NCBI RefSeq assembly: GCF_932526225.1
Contig: NC_064036.1
Location: 12,083,181 to 12,147,180 of the forward strand
Direction: 5' to 3'
Length of the DNA: 64,000 nucleotides
Source: Nematostella vectensis
Lineage: Eukaryota; Cnidaria; Anthozoa; Actiniaria; Edwardsiidae
Both the position numbers and the translations under genes were made by a program. Shown piece after piece: positions 1-14,000 of the stretch. Below the pieces are notes generated by a model. It had not been told where the DNA came from, made no database searches, and saw nothing but the letters and a program-made list of their open reading frames with translations. Within the stretch, counting starts at the first letter, position 1, and the number at the start of each line of letters is the position of its first letter.

Positions 1-344
1 ACCTTCACGACTCTCATTAGCCTTGTTTGATTTAAGGCATCGACACCAAGAATAAGATCCGGCACCATTCCCTATATAAATATTTTTATTATTATTATAT
101 ATTAAATTACCATTCCATATCGATGGCTAGTGTTTTAGATCTGCCAGATTTTATGAGCTAAATCGTAAAAAGGACTCCCCTAATAATTTCATAGAGTTGT
201 CCATATTGAAAATGTCGTGTCATGTTAGTTGTATCGTGTATGTTATAATATCAATAGAAACAGAGGTTATATTTGGATGTTTATCATACATGATTTGAGC
301 CTGTTGACTTACAACAGCTTTAAATACAATCAGATTGCTATTGG
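1..344. other. AT-rich intergenic sequence, nothing recognised
   Basis: No coding pattern, RNA gene or repeat structure was recognised here. The stretch is AT-rich and precedes the first MITE. Confidence 0.4.
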
Positions 345-513
345 CAGGGATGTAGCAGGCCTCGAAATATTGGGGGGGGGGGGGGTTCAATACAGAAACT
401 TTAAGAAAATATTAGGGGGGCAAAGCCACGCCCCTACTAGCCATTTCCTTATATTTTTTTAAAATATTGGGGGACACGTGTACACCAGTGCTCCACCCCC
501 TGCTACGGCCCTG
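345..513. mobile_element. Short hAT-like MITE, copy 1
   Basis: The termini are inverted repeats: CAGGGATGTAGCAGG on the left, and the right end read in reverse complement is CAGGGCCGTAGCAGG. The interior holds a run of G and an AT-rich core, and no coding capacity. A second copy in the opposite orientation lies at 49617-49750 and shares the core, including the cacgcccctactag-type segment. The CAGGG termini resemble hAT-type non-autonomous elements, but no clean target duplication was seen, so the superfamily is uncertain. Confidence 0.6.
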
Positions 514-542
514 ATGGGTCTCGAATCCATTATTTAGCTTTA

Positions 543-1201
543 AGGTGCTCGCACACTAGGGGACATTTTCAGCTACATGATCCCGGAACATGTAGCCGTT
601 TTAAAATCACATTCCGTACATAAAACGCGTCAGAGAGCGGGAATCTATAGCGGGGACATAAAGCGGGGACAAAATCACAACATGTACACACAGAATAAAC
701 TGCGCCATAAGCATGTTCCTGGGACATCTATCCATTTTACTCACACACTAAGGAGCCTTTTATAGGCTTATGTGCCTGGGACATGCCGTAGGGACAAAAG
801 CACAGCCAACACAGACAGCTAAGTACAGCAGCGGGAACACTTCCCAGGGACGTGTAGCGGCAGTCAATTCCTGCATCGTTCACATAAGGGGGGCTGTGGC
901 AGGCGCCTGTATCGGAGGCACGCTGCATGTGCAACAGCGAATTGTGTACAGACATTCGCAACGGAAACCAATACATGTCCCGGAGACATGAAGCCGCACT
1001 CAAATCATTTTCCGTACATACAAGTCGAGATAAAGCCGGCGCTTAAAAATGGGGCTTGCAGCGAGGACAAAACGTATTTACGCACACACATTCGCAAAGG
1101 GACGTCTTAATTGTCCCAGGGGCAAGAGGCCGCAAGGTGTAGCATTGTTTGAGTTCCTTGTGCAATACGGATTTCCACCAAGTTTTCCCACTGCAACATG
1201 T
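543..1201 (+). repeat. Left long terminal inverted repeat of the Harbinger element
   Basis: This copy matches the reverse complement of 3713-4369 with only scattered differences. Similarity fades near 1202, after the segment containing CACTGCAACATG. The short open frames here (for example 737-1003 on the - strand) recur almost unchanged in the other copy and are by-products of the repeat, not genes. Confidence 0.85.
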
Positions 1202-2290
1202 CCCGTCAAAGTTCATTTGGTTGAACTTTATGGGGCATGATGCAGCAGTGAATGTCGTGAAAGGCGCGACGTTTTTTTGATGAACAGCTCGGAAGCGTGC
1301 TCCCGCAGCATGAAACACAGACCACACAGATTTATCCAATAAAATGCAGAGAAAAAGCTAAAATAATGATACTCTCGTGTTAAGAAGCTCGAGCTGTTTA
1401 AGGAGGCAGAAGTGACGATCCAAGCACCCCTCCCACCCCCCATTGGGTCCCCTGCACACTAGACCAACGAGGCGTTTGTGTTTGGGAGATACGTTGGGGT
1501 CACATTGTCCAAACTGTCTCTATCGATATTTCGCCGAGCCAAGAGGTGCATTTCAGACATGCTGTTTGATTTCGAGGAAAAGGATGAAATGGAGAAGGCT
1601 AACAACGCCAGTTTTGCTCGAAACTCAACTCCGCGTGGGTTCAGTAGAGTCGACTATCCTTCAAGCCTCGCTCCTGGCTTCAACTATAGTGACACGAGCT
1701 ATGCTAGCGCTTCAAACAGCACCTCGTCTGGTTTCAACCTATATCACCATTGACATATGCAGCCTGCAGAACAGACAAGACCATCCTTTGGTGTTGATAG
1801 CTCGCATAGGAATCAACCACCCTTGCAAGACTTAATGACTTCTCCATGAATGTAGGATAAACTGTTTGAAGGATGTTCGATTTCGATTTTTCTTTTTTTT
1901 TTTCTAATCTTTAGTTTTTTATAGAATTCACTTGCAGTCTCTCGTTGGTTTCAAACAGTTTATTGTCATTCCAAGGGGCATAGTTTTCTGATTTGAGTGT
2001 ATAATTATAGATATGATGGGTGGTGGTGATTGTGGTTCGAAAATCTAGAAATTGTTACAGTGTTAGAAATAAATTAGAAAAACAGAATATATTAAACTCG
2101 TGTACCACATTTTTTTATCATTCGAGGAGATTTAGTTACTGTTTACAAATTTTGACACAAAAGCCCTGTATTATATACAAAGTTGGCACCAATATCTTGA
2201 TATACGGACAATCCAGATAGATGTAGGACAAAGTGAGAATCAAGAAATCACTGCTGACTGCCAATCGGATAGGTCGGTTGGTCAGCGCTC

Positions 2291-3596
2291 TCAATGCACA
2301 CCACACCCATTCACACCACTCCACACCACACCCACCGCACATTTCCTTTGCCATGGTACATCGCCTTCGTCATTGAACCACCTTGTAAATTCGCGTCGCA
2401 TTTCTTTGGCACCAATGTTGTGATTGTGCTTAAGGGATGGCTGAAGGGGTACGAGGGATTCTAGAGGAGAGTCGTCTCTCCAAGCGCCTGGGATGATTTC
2501 TCCGATCAGCGGATCTTCCTTGTCAACTAGACCTGGATGGCAGTAGACATTCCTGCTAAGTCTGTCGCTGTTCAGCCAATTATGTAGAGTTAAGGCGGCC
2601 AGCGTTATTTTCTGCACTTTGAAAGGGCTTAGCAGGAAAGGGGCTTTGAAACAGCGCCATCTTTTTCCAAAGATTCCAAGGATGTTCTCTGAAATCCGTC
2701 GTCCTCTTGATATTCTATAGTTCGCAATTCTTTCCTCGACGGTGAGACTTTTACTTGGATAGGGTTTGAGCATGAAGTTTGCTAAAGGAAACGCCTCATC
2801 CCCCGTGATGACATAATTAACGTCACTGCTTCCCCTGGGCAGTGGGCAAGGGGGAGGTATATCAAGTGGGTTGTCTAGGCTTTTTAGAGCCTTTTTAAGA
2901 GAGCACCATGCCCACGCGTGCCCGTCTGAGTTGCGCCAATTGGTGCCAATATCTGCGTATAGGCACTCGTAATTTGGCCGTGACATTATCAAAGCAATGA
3001 TACTTTCGTTCCCTTTCTAATCGTGGCAATGGGAACCAGCACTTGGGGGCTTCTGAATCAAAATCCGTTTCCCGTCCATAGCGCCGATATTATTAGGAAT
3101 ATTCCACTTACAGTAGAATGACGCTGCAATTTCCCGTCAGATTTCAACGGTGTTTGGATGACGTCGCATACTTCAAGAACAATCTTAGACACGGTACTTT
3201 TTCCAATCCGAAACTGGAAGGAAAGGGACTGAAAAGTCTCTCCTGTTGCCAGGTATCTGATGGTGAGGGCAAGTCTCTCGTTTGGCGCGATAGATGTCCT
3301 TATATGCGTTTCTTGCTTGGTTAAAAATGGCTCAACAGCCTCGACTAATGCTAGGAACTTGGAACTCTTTCATACTCTCTGAACAGAGTATGAAAAGCCC
3401 CAAGTTCTTCTCGTCGTTTTATCCACTCACGAGTCCACACTCTTCGTTCAATGGTAACAGGAGGGTTGTCATCATCTAAAAGCTGCATCAGAATCAGCAA
3501 CATGCGACGCCTTCGCATGGTAACTTCGCGTACAGCCATCGTGACTATAGTAGACCCATGCAATTTTCCTTCCCTAGTTTTTGCATTGCAACACAA
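2291..3596 (-). pseudogene. Decayed Harbinger transposase (HARBI1-like, DDE_Tnp_4 family)
   Basis: The 3' two-thirds is open from 2992 to 2291 and shows family hallmarks: ECLYADIGTNWRNSDG, then ITGDEAFPLANFMLKPYP, then NYRISRGRRISENILGIFGK, carrying late D and E residues of the DDE catalytic triad. The amino-terminal part lies at 3596-3351 (RRVWTREWIKRREELGAFHT) and resumes in another frame with SFQFRIGKSTVSKIVLEVCD and IGAMDGKRILI. Between these parts are at least one frameshift, an in-frame stop just after GSHCHD near 3018-3022, and an apparent loss of about 25 codons where a short palindrome sits (near 3365-3405). It cannot make a full-length transposase as written. Family assignment is strong. 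Confidence 0.85.
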
Positions 3597-3712
3597 TACA
3601 ATTATCGGTTTCTTTTTTCCAATTGTGTTTATTGCAAATACGAAAACAAGAGAGTATTATTATTTTCTCATTTTTCGCTCGTTGTGATTGGATAAATCGA
3701 CAGAATCAAGAT

Positions 3713-4369
3713 ATGTTGCAGTGTGAAAACTTGGTGTAAACCCGTGTTGCACAAGGAACTCAAACAATGCTACACCTTGCGGCCTCTTGCCCCTGGGACA
3801 ATTAAGACGTCCCTTTGCGAATGTGTGTGCGTAAATACGTTTTGTCCCCGCTGCAAGCCCCATATTTAAGCGCCGGCTTTATCTCGACTTGTATGTACGG
3901 AAAATGATTTGAGTGCGGCTTCATGTCTCCGGGACATGTATTGGTTTCCGTTGCGAATGTCTGTACACAATTCGCTGTTGTATATGCAGCGTGCCTCCGA
4001 TACAGGCGCCTGCCACAGCCCCCCTTATGTGAACGATGCAGGAATTGACTGCCGCTACACGTCCCTGGGAAGTGTTCCCGCTGCTGTACTTAGCTGTCTG
4101 TGTTGGCTGTGCTTTTGTCTCTACGGCATGTCCCAGGCACATAAGCCTATAAAAGGCTTCTTAGTGTGTGAGTAAAATGGATAGGTGTCCCAGGAACATG
4201 TTTATGGCGCAGTTTATTCTGTGTGTACATGTTGTGATTTTGTCCCCGCTTTATGTCCCCGCTATAGATTCCGCTCTCTGACGCGTTTCATGTACGGAAT
4301 GTGATTTTAAAACGGCTACATGTTCCGGGGTCATGAAGCTGAAAAATGTCCCCTAGTGTGCGAGCACCT
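3713..4369 (-). repeat. Right long terminal inverted repeat of the Harbinger element
   Basis: Mirror copy of 543-1201. The few differences are single-base changes and 1-base indels, such as an extra A in the terminal gctgaaaaatg segment. It ends at the TTA target duplication at 4370-4372. The inner boundary near 3713 was placed by eye. Confidence 0.83.
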
Positions 4370-4372
4370 TTA

Positions 4373-5051
4373 CTTAACGCTGAGTAGAGTCCGTGATCAG
4401 AACCTGAAATTGTCAAAGAGCTGTAATTTGTTCGCATACACACGTGCCTCACCCCATTCTAGTCCCGCTCTTTCCGTCATCGCAACCATGTTGTAGTCTT
4501 CACCGCCAAAAAGTGGGTCATTTCCCATCAAAGGTAGCTTGACAGCCGGCCCTCTAGTCTCCTTCGCAGCCCGTCGTGCTTTCTGTCACGCAGCCGTCCT
4601 AGTCTGTGTCACGCAAGCTCTCGTAGCCCACTAAACACGCGCGATTGCGTGACAGAGACCACGACGCGCAAGACGCTACCGGTTCTCCAGGTGGGTGGGT
4701 TGATTCGAAAATCACTTCTTGCGGGTTCCTGTGGCGAGCAAAAAAGCGAGGAGGGGGGGGGGGACTCCTCTAGCGTAGCGGGCGCTGGATCCTCGAGCAT
4801 GTCTAGCAGCCAGCAGGCTACATCAAACGATCGTATAGAATATGACATTTTTCCATATGATTTCTACAAATAGATACGTACTCCACTCAGAATACCCTGG
4901 CTACGCGTCTGAGCTAGTAGCCAAGATAAACAAATCGCCGAGAGAGTTTGTTGTTTTCCATTTGTGAAGGTCAGCGTCGCGCCGAAACACGGTAAGCCTG
5001 TGTACATTTGCACGCGGTAGCCTAAGTACTACTTTGTGAGAGAGGTACAAG
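4373..5051. promoter_or_regulatory. Upstream flank and presumed promoter of EXOC8
   Basis: This is unique sequence, more GC-rich than most of the window, between the Harbinger element and the EXOC8 start. It contains an imperfect hairpin (GTCTGTGTCACGCAA near 4598-4612 opposite TTGCGTGACAGAGAC near 4643-4657) and a run of 10 G near 4755. A 74-codon open frame at 4649-4873 is Ser/Gly/Glu rich and unlike anything I know, so I do not call it a gene. The EXOC8 start codon is embedded in AAGATGGCG, which resembles a YY1-type core promoter motif; that is an inference. Confidence 0.4.
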
Positions 5052-8000
5052 ATGGCGTCCAAGATGGACGATGTTTCTTCGCCATCTCTGGCATATATGG
5101 TTTCTAGCTCGTCATTTAACCCTGAAAAATGTACGTATATTTGGTCAGAGGAGATTGAATGCATTATTTTCAATGCCGATACATTTAAGATTATTTGTTC
5201 TGAGTTATGGTATGTTTATAGACGTGCATAAGTTGTCATCGGAGTGTGACACCGACGCCGAGTTACAGGAACATCGACAAAAAATCCAGACTTTGAGCGA
5301 TGAGACGGCCGTATCTTTGAAGAAAAACGTTTACAAGAACTACATACAGTTCATAGAAACATCTAAAGAAATATCTTGTATCCTTGATTTTTTTTATTAT
5401 ACCTACAGCAAATAACTCTGACCGGATGTTCGGGGCCCATTAATCTTAACTTAATATTTCTATCAGAAAAAAAGATACCTAATCTTTTTTATAACATTTG
5501 ATTTTGATTATTTTGAACTTTGATTTCCTTTTGATTTGATACTTTTCTACCAAATAATGTAAAGTGAATTGACGATTCTGTGTTTGACATAAAACCTCCT
5601 GTATTGACTCCCGGCCCTACTAATCGATAAAAACCGATCATCGGAAACTAATCGAATTAATCAATATTAATCGATATTATTCAGTTGATTATTATTGATT
5701 GATATTGGAAATCAATAATAATTCATACTCACAGCCCAAGAGTACTCAATCATATTGATTATTATCGAATCTGCCATCACTGTACCGCGTGAAATGGGAA
5801 TGATATGTCTAGCTTCTTGGCTTGTGTTCATCTGTATGCTTTCCAATCAGCTAATACAATGGCTGAGTAGTGTTCAGAAATGTTTATTGAAAATTAATGG
5901 GTAAACAAAGAACCTTTAGTAAATAAACGTTGTAATATTGTGAATGTGGTTTGCAAATGGTAAAATTGAGCCCTTTTGAAGCAATATATAGACTCGCTTT
6001 GTTTATCTTACCTTGTCTATCTGATTATATTTGAAGAAACACAGTCAAACAATTGATCATGCCAGTTAAGGGTGATACATTTTGACAGAATGGACAGAAA
6101 TCAATATTTATCAATATAATCAATAATCAATAATTTCAAAAAAAAATTTATAATAATGGATACTCACTCAATTTCTATTGATTTCCGATATTAATCAATT
6201 GATTGATATTGATTTTAAGCGATTACTGTTGATTATTATTGTATTTCAGAATTATCGATTGGTAGGGCCAAGATTGACTGAAAATCAAGCAGTAGGGAGC
6301 CAATATCAGATTGTCCAACCAGTTTACCCTTAACATCTTTGAAAAACGCCATTTTAGTGAGAATAGTGCAGGCAATATTTGTTTCAACGATTTTCACGCT
6401 AAAAGAGCCGTACTCCTAAAGCCTGAACATTTTGGATGTGTCAAAACAAGCCCAAAAATTCTTATTAAAAAGCCAAATAGATTTTTCTGTTATTTGGGTG
6501 CCTGGAAGTTAGCTAGATTTGCATAAATGGTGCAATGATCCAGTGTAAATGTGATGGTTTTACTTACTAAGTGCACTTTATGATGACACCCAAAACCATG
6601 TGACAATTTACACCCGACACCCTGTATGTGTGTGTCATAATTGCTTATAGCAAGAGACATGTCTAAAGTCCAAGTTCCTTTACTTCAGCTCAGACCTTGA
6701 GGCTGAGATGTACCAGTTGAGTCACTTGTTAGCAGAGCAGCGTAGCTTACTAAAGGCTCAAGAAGAAATGTCCCTCTTTGGCAATAAAGGTTTCACCTAA
6801 TCTGTCTGGATACTTTTGCTTAGTCAATAAACTCAATATTGTAGGTCTAATGATTGATTGTTTATTTTTTCTCTGAAATTTTCTTGACTTTATATAAAAA
6901 GAATTAAAAAAGATTTAGAAGTATGTTAACCCATAGTTTACATTTTATAATGGTGCTATTCATCAAATCCAGATTCTGGGTCAAACTCAAAGCCAATCAA
7001 CAAAGAAGAAAAGTCCATAAGCTCCATAGAGGCAGTTGAAGGCTTATCTGTAAGTGTACTTAGAAAACATTAGAAATAAAATGTAAATATATAATTATAG
7101 ATCTGCAAATAAATATTCAAAAACTTTACTGCACATAAATTAAAAAATCAGACCAAATCAATCATAATACTTAAATGGTCGTAACATCCCTATTATCTAC
7201 TAGATAACAAACCATGTATTTTTAGAGCCTCTATTCATGGTTTTTGTTTGCAGTTTTACGGTTTTGCTTTTGTCTGGAAACTTATATGAAGTTCTTATTG
7301 TGTGATCCTAAAGATTGCTGAAATAAGGTTGATCACTAAAGGTTTAAGGATCTCAGGCAATTATCAAGCACATCACATTATAAAAAATAAAATAAAAGTA
7401 TAGTAATGTTGGAATAATCCATTTAACCCTTTGTTGAACAAAAAATAACGAAAAGCTCAACATACATCAGCTATCACTTCTTTTTAAACCAGTGTTCTAT
7501 GATAAAAACAAAATTCAGTAGGTCTACAATGTATGAAACAGCAAAAACTTTTGCTTAAGAAATGTATGTTGCTTATGGTTTCAGAATATCATTGACATGA
7601 CTGATCTGCAGTGTATTTACGAAGGAGGTCTTCTTGAGATTGACACTTCTACCTATCTCCCCAAGCAGAAGATCCGTGCCTTCCTCTTACATGACAGCAT
7701 GATCATTGCCAGTATCATAACAAACAGGTGCCAATTTATTGTACATGACACACATTAAGGCAATTAAAAGCCTTATTCAAGAAGAAATGTATTCAGTTCA
7801 GTGCTAAATTAAATCAGCTTGAATCATGGTAAAATTTAATCCAACCTTAAATTAAAACAGATCATTTTTATTTTTAAATAATCAAATAATGCAGGGAAAG
7901 ATTTATTTAAAACATAATGAAAGTTTGGAATATCCAAAACTACATTACCCAAGTTATGCTATTTTTTCGTCATTGTTACAAAAGGACCAACTGCATTATT

Positions 8001-11000
8001 TGTTTTTCTAAGGCGTGGTCCTGTGAGGTACAAGTTCCAGGCTCTGTTTGAGTTGGAGAATGTTGCTGTTGTCAATTTGAAAAGTTCGGAAGGTACTTGA
8101 TCTGCAAACTTTAACCAACCTTATGAGTAAAACGACTATGCAAATGTACAGTGAGGACCCATCAGCCCAGTAAGCCAACACCCAATGACCCAACGATCTA
8201 ACGACCCATTAGCACAACACCTCAAAGACCAAACAATCTAATGACCCAATAATCTAATTACCCAACAGCAAAATGACCAGACAAGACCAATCAACCCAAT
8301 GACCCAACAGCCCATTAATCTAACAATCTAATGACCCATCAAACCAACAGCCCAAAGACCCAACAATCTAACTACCCATCAGCCCAATGACCCATCAGCC
8401 CAATGAACCAACAATCTAATGACCCATCAGCCCAATGACCCAACAATCTAATGACCCATCAGCCCAATGACCCAACAATCTAACGACCCATCAGCCCAAT
8501 GACCCAACAATCTAACGACCCATCAGCCCAATGACCCAACAATCTAATGACCCATCAGCCCAATGACCCAACAATCTAACGACCCATCAGCCCAATGACC
8601 CAACAATCTAACGACCCATCAGCCCAATGACCCAACAATCTGTTGACCCAACAATCTAACGACCCATCAGCCCAATGACCCAACAATCTAACTACCCATC
8701 AGCCCAATGACCAGACAATCTAAGGACCCATCAGCCCAATGACCTAACAATCTAACGACCCATCAGCCCAATCACCCAACAATCTAATGACCCATCAGCC
8801 CAGTGACCCAACAATCTAATGACCCATCAGCCCAATGACCCAACAAACTAATGACCCATCAGCCCAGTGACCCAACAATCTAATGACTCATCAGCCCAAT
8901 GACCCAAAAATCTAACAACCCATTAGCCCAATGACCCAAAAATCTAACGACCCATCAGCCCAATGGCCCAACAATCTAACGACCCATCAGCCCAATGGCC
9001 CAACAATCTAACGACCCATCAGCCCAATGACCCAACTATCTAATGACCCATCAGCCCAATGACCCAACAATCTAACGACCCATCAGCCCAATGACCCAAC
9101 AATGTAATGACACTACAGCCTAATGGCCCAACAATCTAACTATCCATCAGCCAAATCACCCAACTATCTAATGACCCATCAGCCCAATGACCCAACAAAC
9201 TAATGGCCCAACAATCTAACGACCCATCAGCCCAATGACCCAAAAATCTAACGACCCATCAGCCCAATGACCCAAAAATCTAACGACCCATCAGCCCAAT
9301 GGCCCAACAATCTAACGACCCATCAGCCCAATGACCCAACTGTCTAATGACCCATCAGCCCAATGACCCAACAAACTAATGGCCCAACAATCTAACGACC
9401 CATCAGCCCAATGACCCAAAAATCTAACGACCCATCAGCCCAATGGCCCAACAATCTAATGGCCCATCAGCCCAATGACCCAACAATCTAACTACCCATC
9501 AGCCCAATGACCCAACAATCTAATGACCCATCAGCCCAATCACCCAACTATCTAAGGACCCATCAGCCCAATGACCCAACAATCTAATGACCCATCAGCC
9601 CAATGACCCAACAAACTAATGACCCATCAGCCCAATGACCCAACTATCTAATGAGCCATCAGCCCAATGACCCAACAATCTAACTACCCATCAGCCCAAT
9701 GACCCAACAATCTAACTACCCATCAGCCCAATGACCCAACAATCTAATGACCCATCAGCCCAATGACCCAACAATCTAACGACCCATCAGCCCAATGACC
9801 CAACAATCTAACTACCCATCAGCCCAATGACCCAACAAACTAATGACCCATCAGCCCAATGACCCAACTATCTAATGAGCCATCAGCCCAATGACCCAAC
9901 AATCTAACTACCCATCAGCCCAATGACCCAACAATCTAACTACCCATCAGCCCAATGACCCAACAATCTAATGACCCATCAGCCCAATGACCCAACAATC
10001 TAACGACCCATCAGCCCAATGACCCAACAATCTAACTACCCATCAGCCCAATGACCCAACAATCTAACGACCCATCAGCCCAATGACCCAACAATCTAAT
10101 GACCCATCAGCCCAATGACCCAACAATCTAACGACCCATCAGCCCAATGACCCAACAATCTAACGACCCATCAGCCCAATGACCCAACAATCTAATGACC
10201 CATCAGCCCAATGACCCAACAATCTAACGACCCATCAGCCCAATGACCCAACAATCTAACGACCCATCAGCCCAATGACCCAACTATCTAATGAGCCATC
10301 AGCCCAATGACCCAACAATCTAACAACCCGTCAGCCCAATGACCCAACAATCTAACGACCAATCAGCCCAATGACCCAACAATCTAACGACCCATCAGCC
10401 CAATGACCCAACAATCTAATGACCCATCAGCCCAATCACCCAACAATCTAATGACCCATCAGCCCAGTGACCCAACAATCTAATGACCCATCAGCCCAAT
10501 GACCCAACAAACTAATGACCCATCAGCCCAGTGACCCAACAATCTAATGACCCATCAGCCCAATGACCCAACAATCTAACGACCCATCAGCCCAATGACC
10601 CAACAAACTAATGACCCATCAGCCCAATGACCCAACTATCTAATGAACCATCAGCCCAATGACCCAACAAACTAATGGCCCAACAATCTAACGACCCATC
10701 AGCCCAATGACCCAAAAATCTAACGACCCATCAGCCCAATGGCCCAACAATCTAATGGCCCATCAGCCCAATGACCCAACAAACTAATGACCCATCAGCC
10801 CAATGACCCAACAATCTAATGACCCATCAGCCCAATGACCCAACAATCTAACTACCCATCAGCCCAATGACCCAACAATCTAAGACCCATCAGCCCAATG
10901 ACCCAACAAACTAATGACCCATCAGCCCAATGACCCAACAATCTAACTACCCATCAGCCCAATGACCCAACAATCTAACTACCCATCAGCCCAATGGCCC

Positions 11001-14000
11001 AACAATCTAACGACCCATCAGCCCAATGACCCAACAAACTAATGACCCATCAGCCCAATGACCCAACAATCTAACTACCCATCAGCCCAATGACCCAACA
11101 ATCTAATGACCCATCAGCCCAATGACCCAACAATCTAACGACCCATCAGCCCAATGACCCTACAATCTAACTACCCATCAGCCCAATGACCCAACAATCT
11201 AACGACCCATGAGCCCAATGACCCAACAATCTAACTACCCATCAGCCCAATTACCCAACAAACTAATGAGCCATCAGCCCAATGACCCAACAATCTAACA
11301 ACCCGTCAGCCCAATGATCCAACAATCTAACGACCAATCAGCCCAATGACCCAACAATCTAACGACCCATCAGCCCAATGACCCAACTATCTAAGGACCC
11401 ATCAGCCCAATGACCCAACAATCTAATGACCCATCAGCCCAATGACCCAACAATTTAACAACCCATCAGCCCAATGACCCAACGATCTATTGACCCAACA
11501 ATCTAACGACCCATCAGCCCAATGACCCAACAATCTAACTACCCATCAGCCCAATGACCAGACAATCTAAGGACCCATCAGCCCAATGACCTAACAATCT
11601 AACGACCCATCAGCCCAATGACCCAACAATCTAACTACCCATCAGTCCAATGACCCAACAATCTAATGGCCCATCAGTCCAATGACCCAATAATCTAATG
11701 GCCCATCAGCCCAATGACCCAATAATCTAATGGCCCATCAGCCCAATGACCCAACAATCTAACGACCCATCAGTCCAATGACCCAACAATCTAATGACCC
11801 ATCAGCCCAATGACCCAAAAATCTAACGACCCATCAGCCCAATGACCCAACAATCTAACTACCCATCAGCCCAATGGCCCAACAATCTAATGACCCATCA
11901 GCCCAATCACCCAACAATCTAACGACCCATCAGCCCAATGACCCAACAATCTAACGACCCATCAGCCCAATGACCCAACTATCTAATGAGCCATCAGCCC
12001 AATGACCCAACAATCTAACAACCCGTCAGCCCAATGACCCAACAATCTAACGACCAATCAGCCCAATGACCCAACAATCTAACGACCCATCAGCCCAATG
12101 ACCCAACAATCTAATGACCCATCAGCCCAATCACCCAACAATCTAATGACCCATCAGCCCAGTGACCCAACAATCTAATGACCCATCAGCCCAATGACCC
12201 AACAAACTAATGACCCATCAGCCCAGTGACCCAACAATCTAATGACCCATCAGCCCAATGACCCAACAATCTAACGACCCATCAGCCCAATGACCCAACA
12301 AACTAATGACCCATCAGCCCAATGACCCAAAAATCTAACGACCCATCAGCCCAATGACCCAAAAATCTAACGACCCATCAGCCCAATGGCCCAACAATCT
12401 AACGACCCATCAGCCCAATGGCCCAACAATCTAACGACCCGTCAGCCCAATGACCCAACTATTTAATGACCCATCAGCCCAATGACCCAACAAACTAATG
12501 GCCCAACAATCTAACGACCCATCAGCCCAATGACCCAAAAATCTAACGACCCATCAGCCCAATGGCCCAACAATCTAACGACCCATCAGCCCAATGACCC
12601 AACTGTCTAATGACCCATCAGCCCAATGACCCAACAAACTAATGGCCCAACAATCTAACGACCCATCAGCCCAATGACCCAAAAATCTAACGACCCATCA
12701 GCCCAATGACCCAAAAATCTAACGACCCATCAGCCCAATGGCCCAACAATCTAACGACCCATCAGCCCAATGATCCAACTATCTAATGAACCATCAGCCC
12801 AATGACCCAACAAACTAATGGCCCAACAATCTAACGACCCATCAGCCCAATGACCCAAAAATCTAACGACCCATCAGCCCAATGGCCCAACAATCTAATG
12901 GCCCATCAGCCCAATGACCCAACAAACTAATGACCCATCAGCCCAATGACCCAACAATCTAATGACCCATCAGCCCAATGACCCAACAATCTAACTACCC
13001 ATCAGCCCAATGACCCAACAATCTAAGACCCATCAGCCCAATGACCCAACAAACTAATGACCCATCAGCCCAATGACCCAACAATCTAACTACCCATCAG
13101 CCCAATGACCCAACAATCTAACTACCCATCAGCCCAATGGCCCAACAATCTAACGACCCATCAGCCCAATGACCCAACAAACTAATGACCCATCAGCCCA
13201 ATGACCCAACAATCTAACTACCCATCAGCCCAATGACCCAACAATCTAATGACCCATCAGCCCAATGACCCAACAATCTAACGACCCATCAGCCCAATGA
13301 CCCTACAATCTAACTACCCATCAGCCCAATGACCCAACAATCTAACGACCCATCAGCCCAATGACCCAACAATCTAATGACCCATCAGCCCAATGACCTA
13401 ACAATCTAACGACCCATCAGCCCAATGACCCAACAATCTAACGACCCATCAGCCCAATGACCCAACAATCTAATGACCCATCAGCCCAATGACCCAACAA
13501 TCTAACGACCCATCAGCCCAATGACCCAACAATCTAACGACCCATCAGCCCAATGACCCAACTATCTAATGAGCCATCAGCCCAATGACCCAACAATCTA
13601 ACAACCCGTCAGCCCAATGACCCAACAATCTAACGACCAATCAGCCCAATGACCCAACAATCTAACGACCCATCAGCCCAATGACCCAACTATCTAAGGA
13701 CCCATCAGCCCAATGACCCAACAATCTAACAACCCGTCAGCCCAATGACCCAACAAACTAATGACCCATCAGCCCAATGACCCAACAATCTAACGACCCA
13801 TCAGCCCAATGACCCAACAATCTAACGACCCATGAGCCCAATGACCCAACAATCTAACTACCCATCAGCCCAATGACCCAACAAACTAATGACCCAACAG
13901 CCCAATGACCCAACAAACTAATGACCCATCAGCCCAATGACCCAACAATCTAACGACCCATCAGCCCAATGACCCAACAATCTAACAACCCATCAGCCAA

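Larger units (their letters stand above)
543..4369 (-). mobile_element. PIF/Harbinger-type DNA transposon with very long terminal inverted repeats
   Basis: The element is 3827 bp, starts AGGTGCTCGCACACTAGG and ends with the reverse complement. It is flanked on both sides by TTA (540-542 and 4370-4372), the 3-bp target duplication typical of PIF/Harbinger. The terminal inverted repeats are about 657 bp each. Inside, the - strand carries a recognisable but broken Harbinger DDE transposase (2291-3596). Harbinger elements normally also encode a Myb/SANT-like partner. A 91-aa + strand frame at 1478-1753 (basic, then Ser/Asn/Tyr rich) could be a remnant of it, but I could not identify it. The element lies upstream of EXOC8. 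Confidence 0.88.

Noticed and set aside
737-1003. 88-codon frame, also found at 3909-4175, as a conserved gene pair
   Set aside because: The two are the mirror-image arms of the Harbinger terminal inverted repeat, so identity reflects the repeat, not protein selection.
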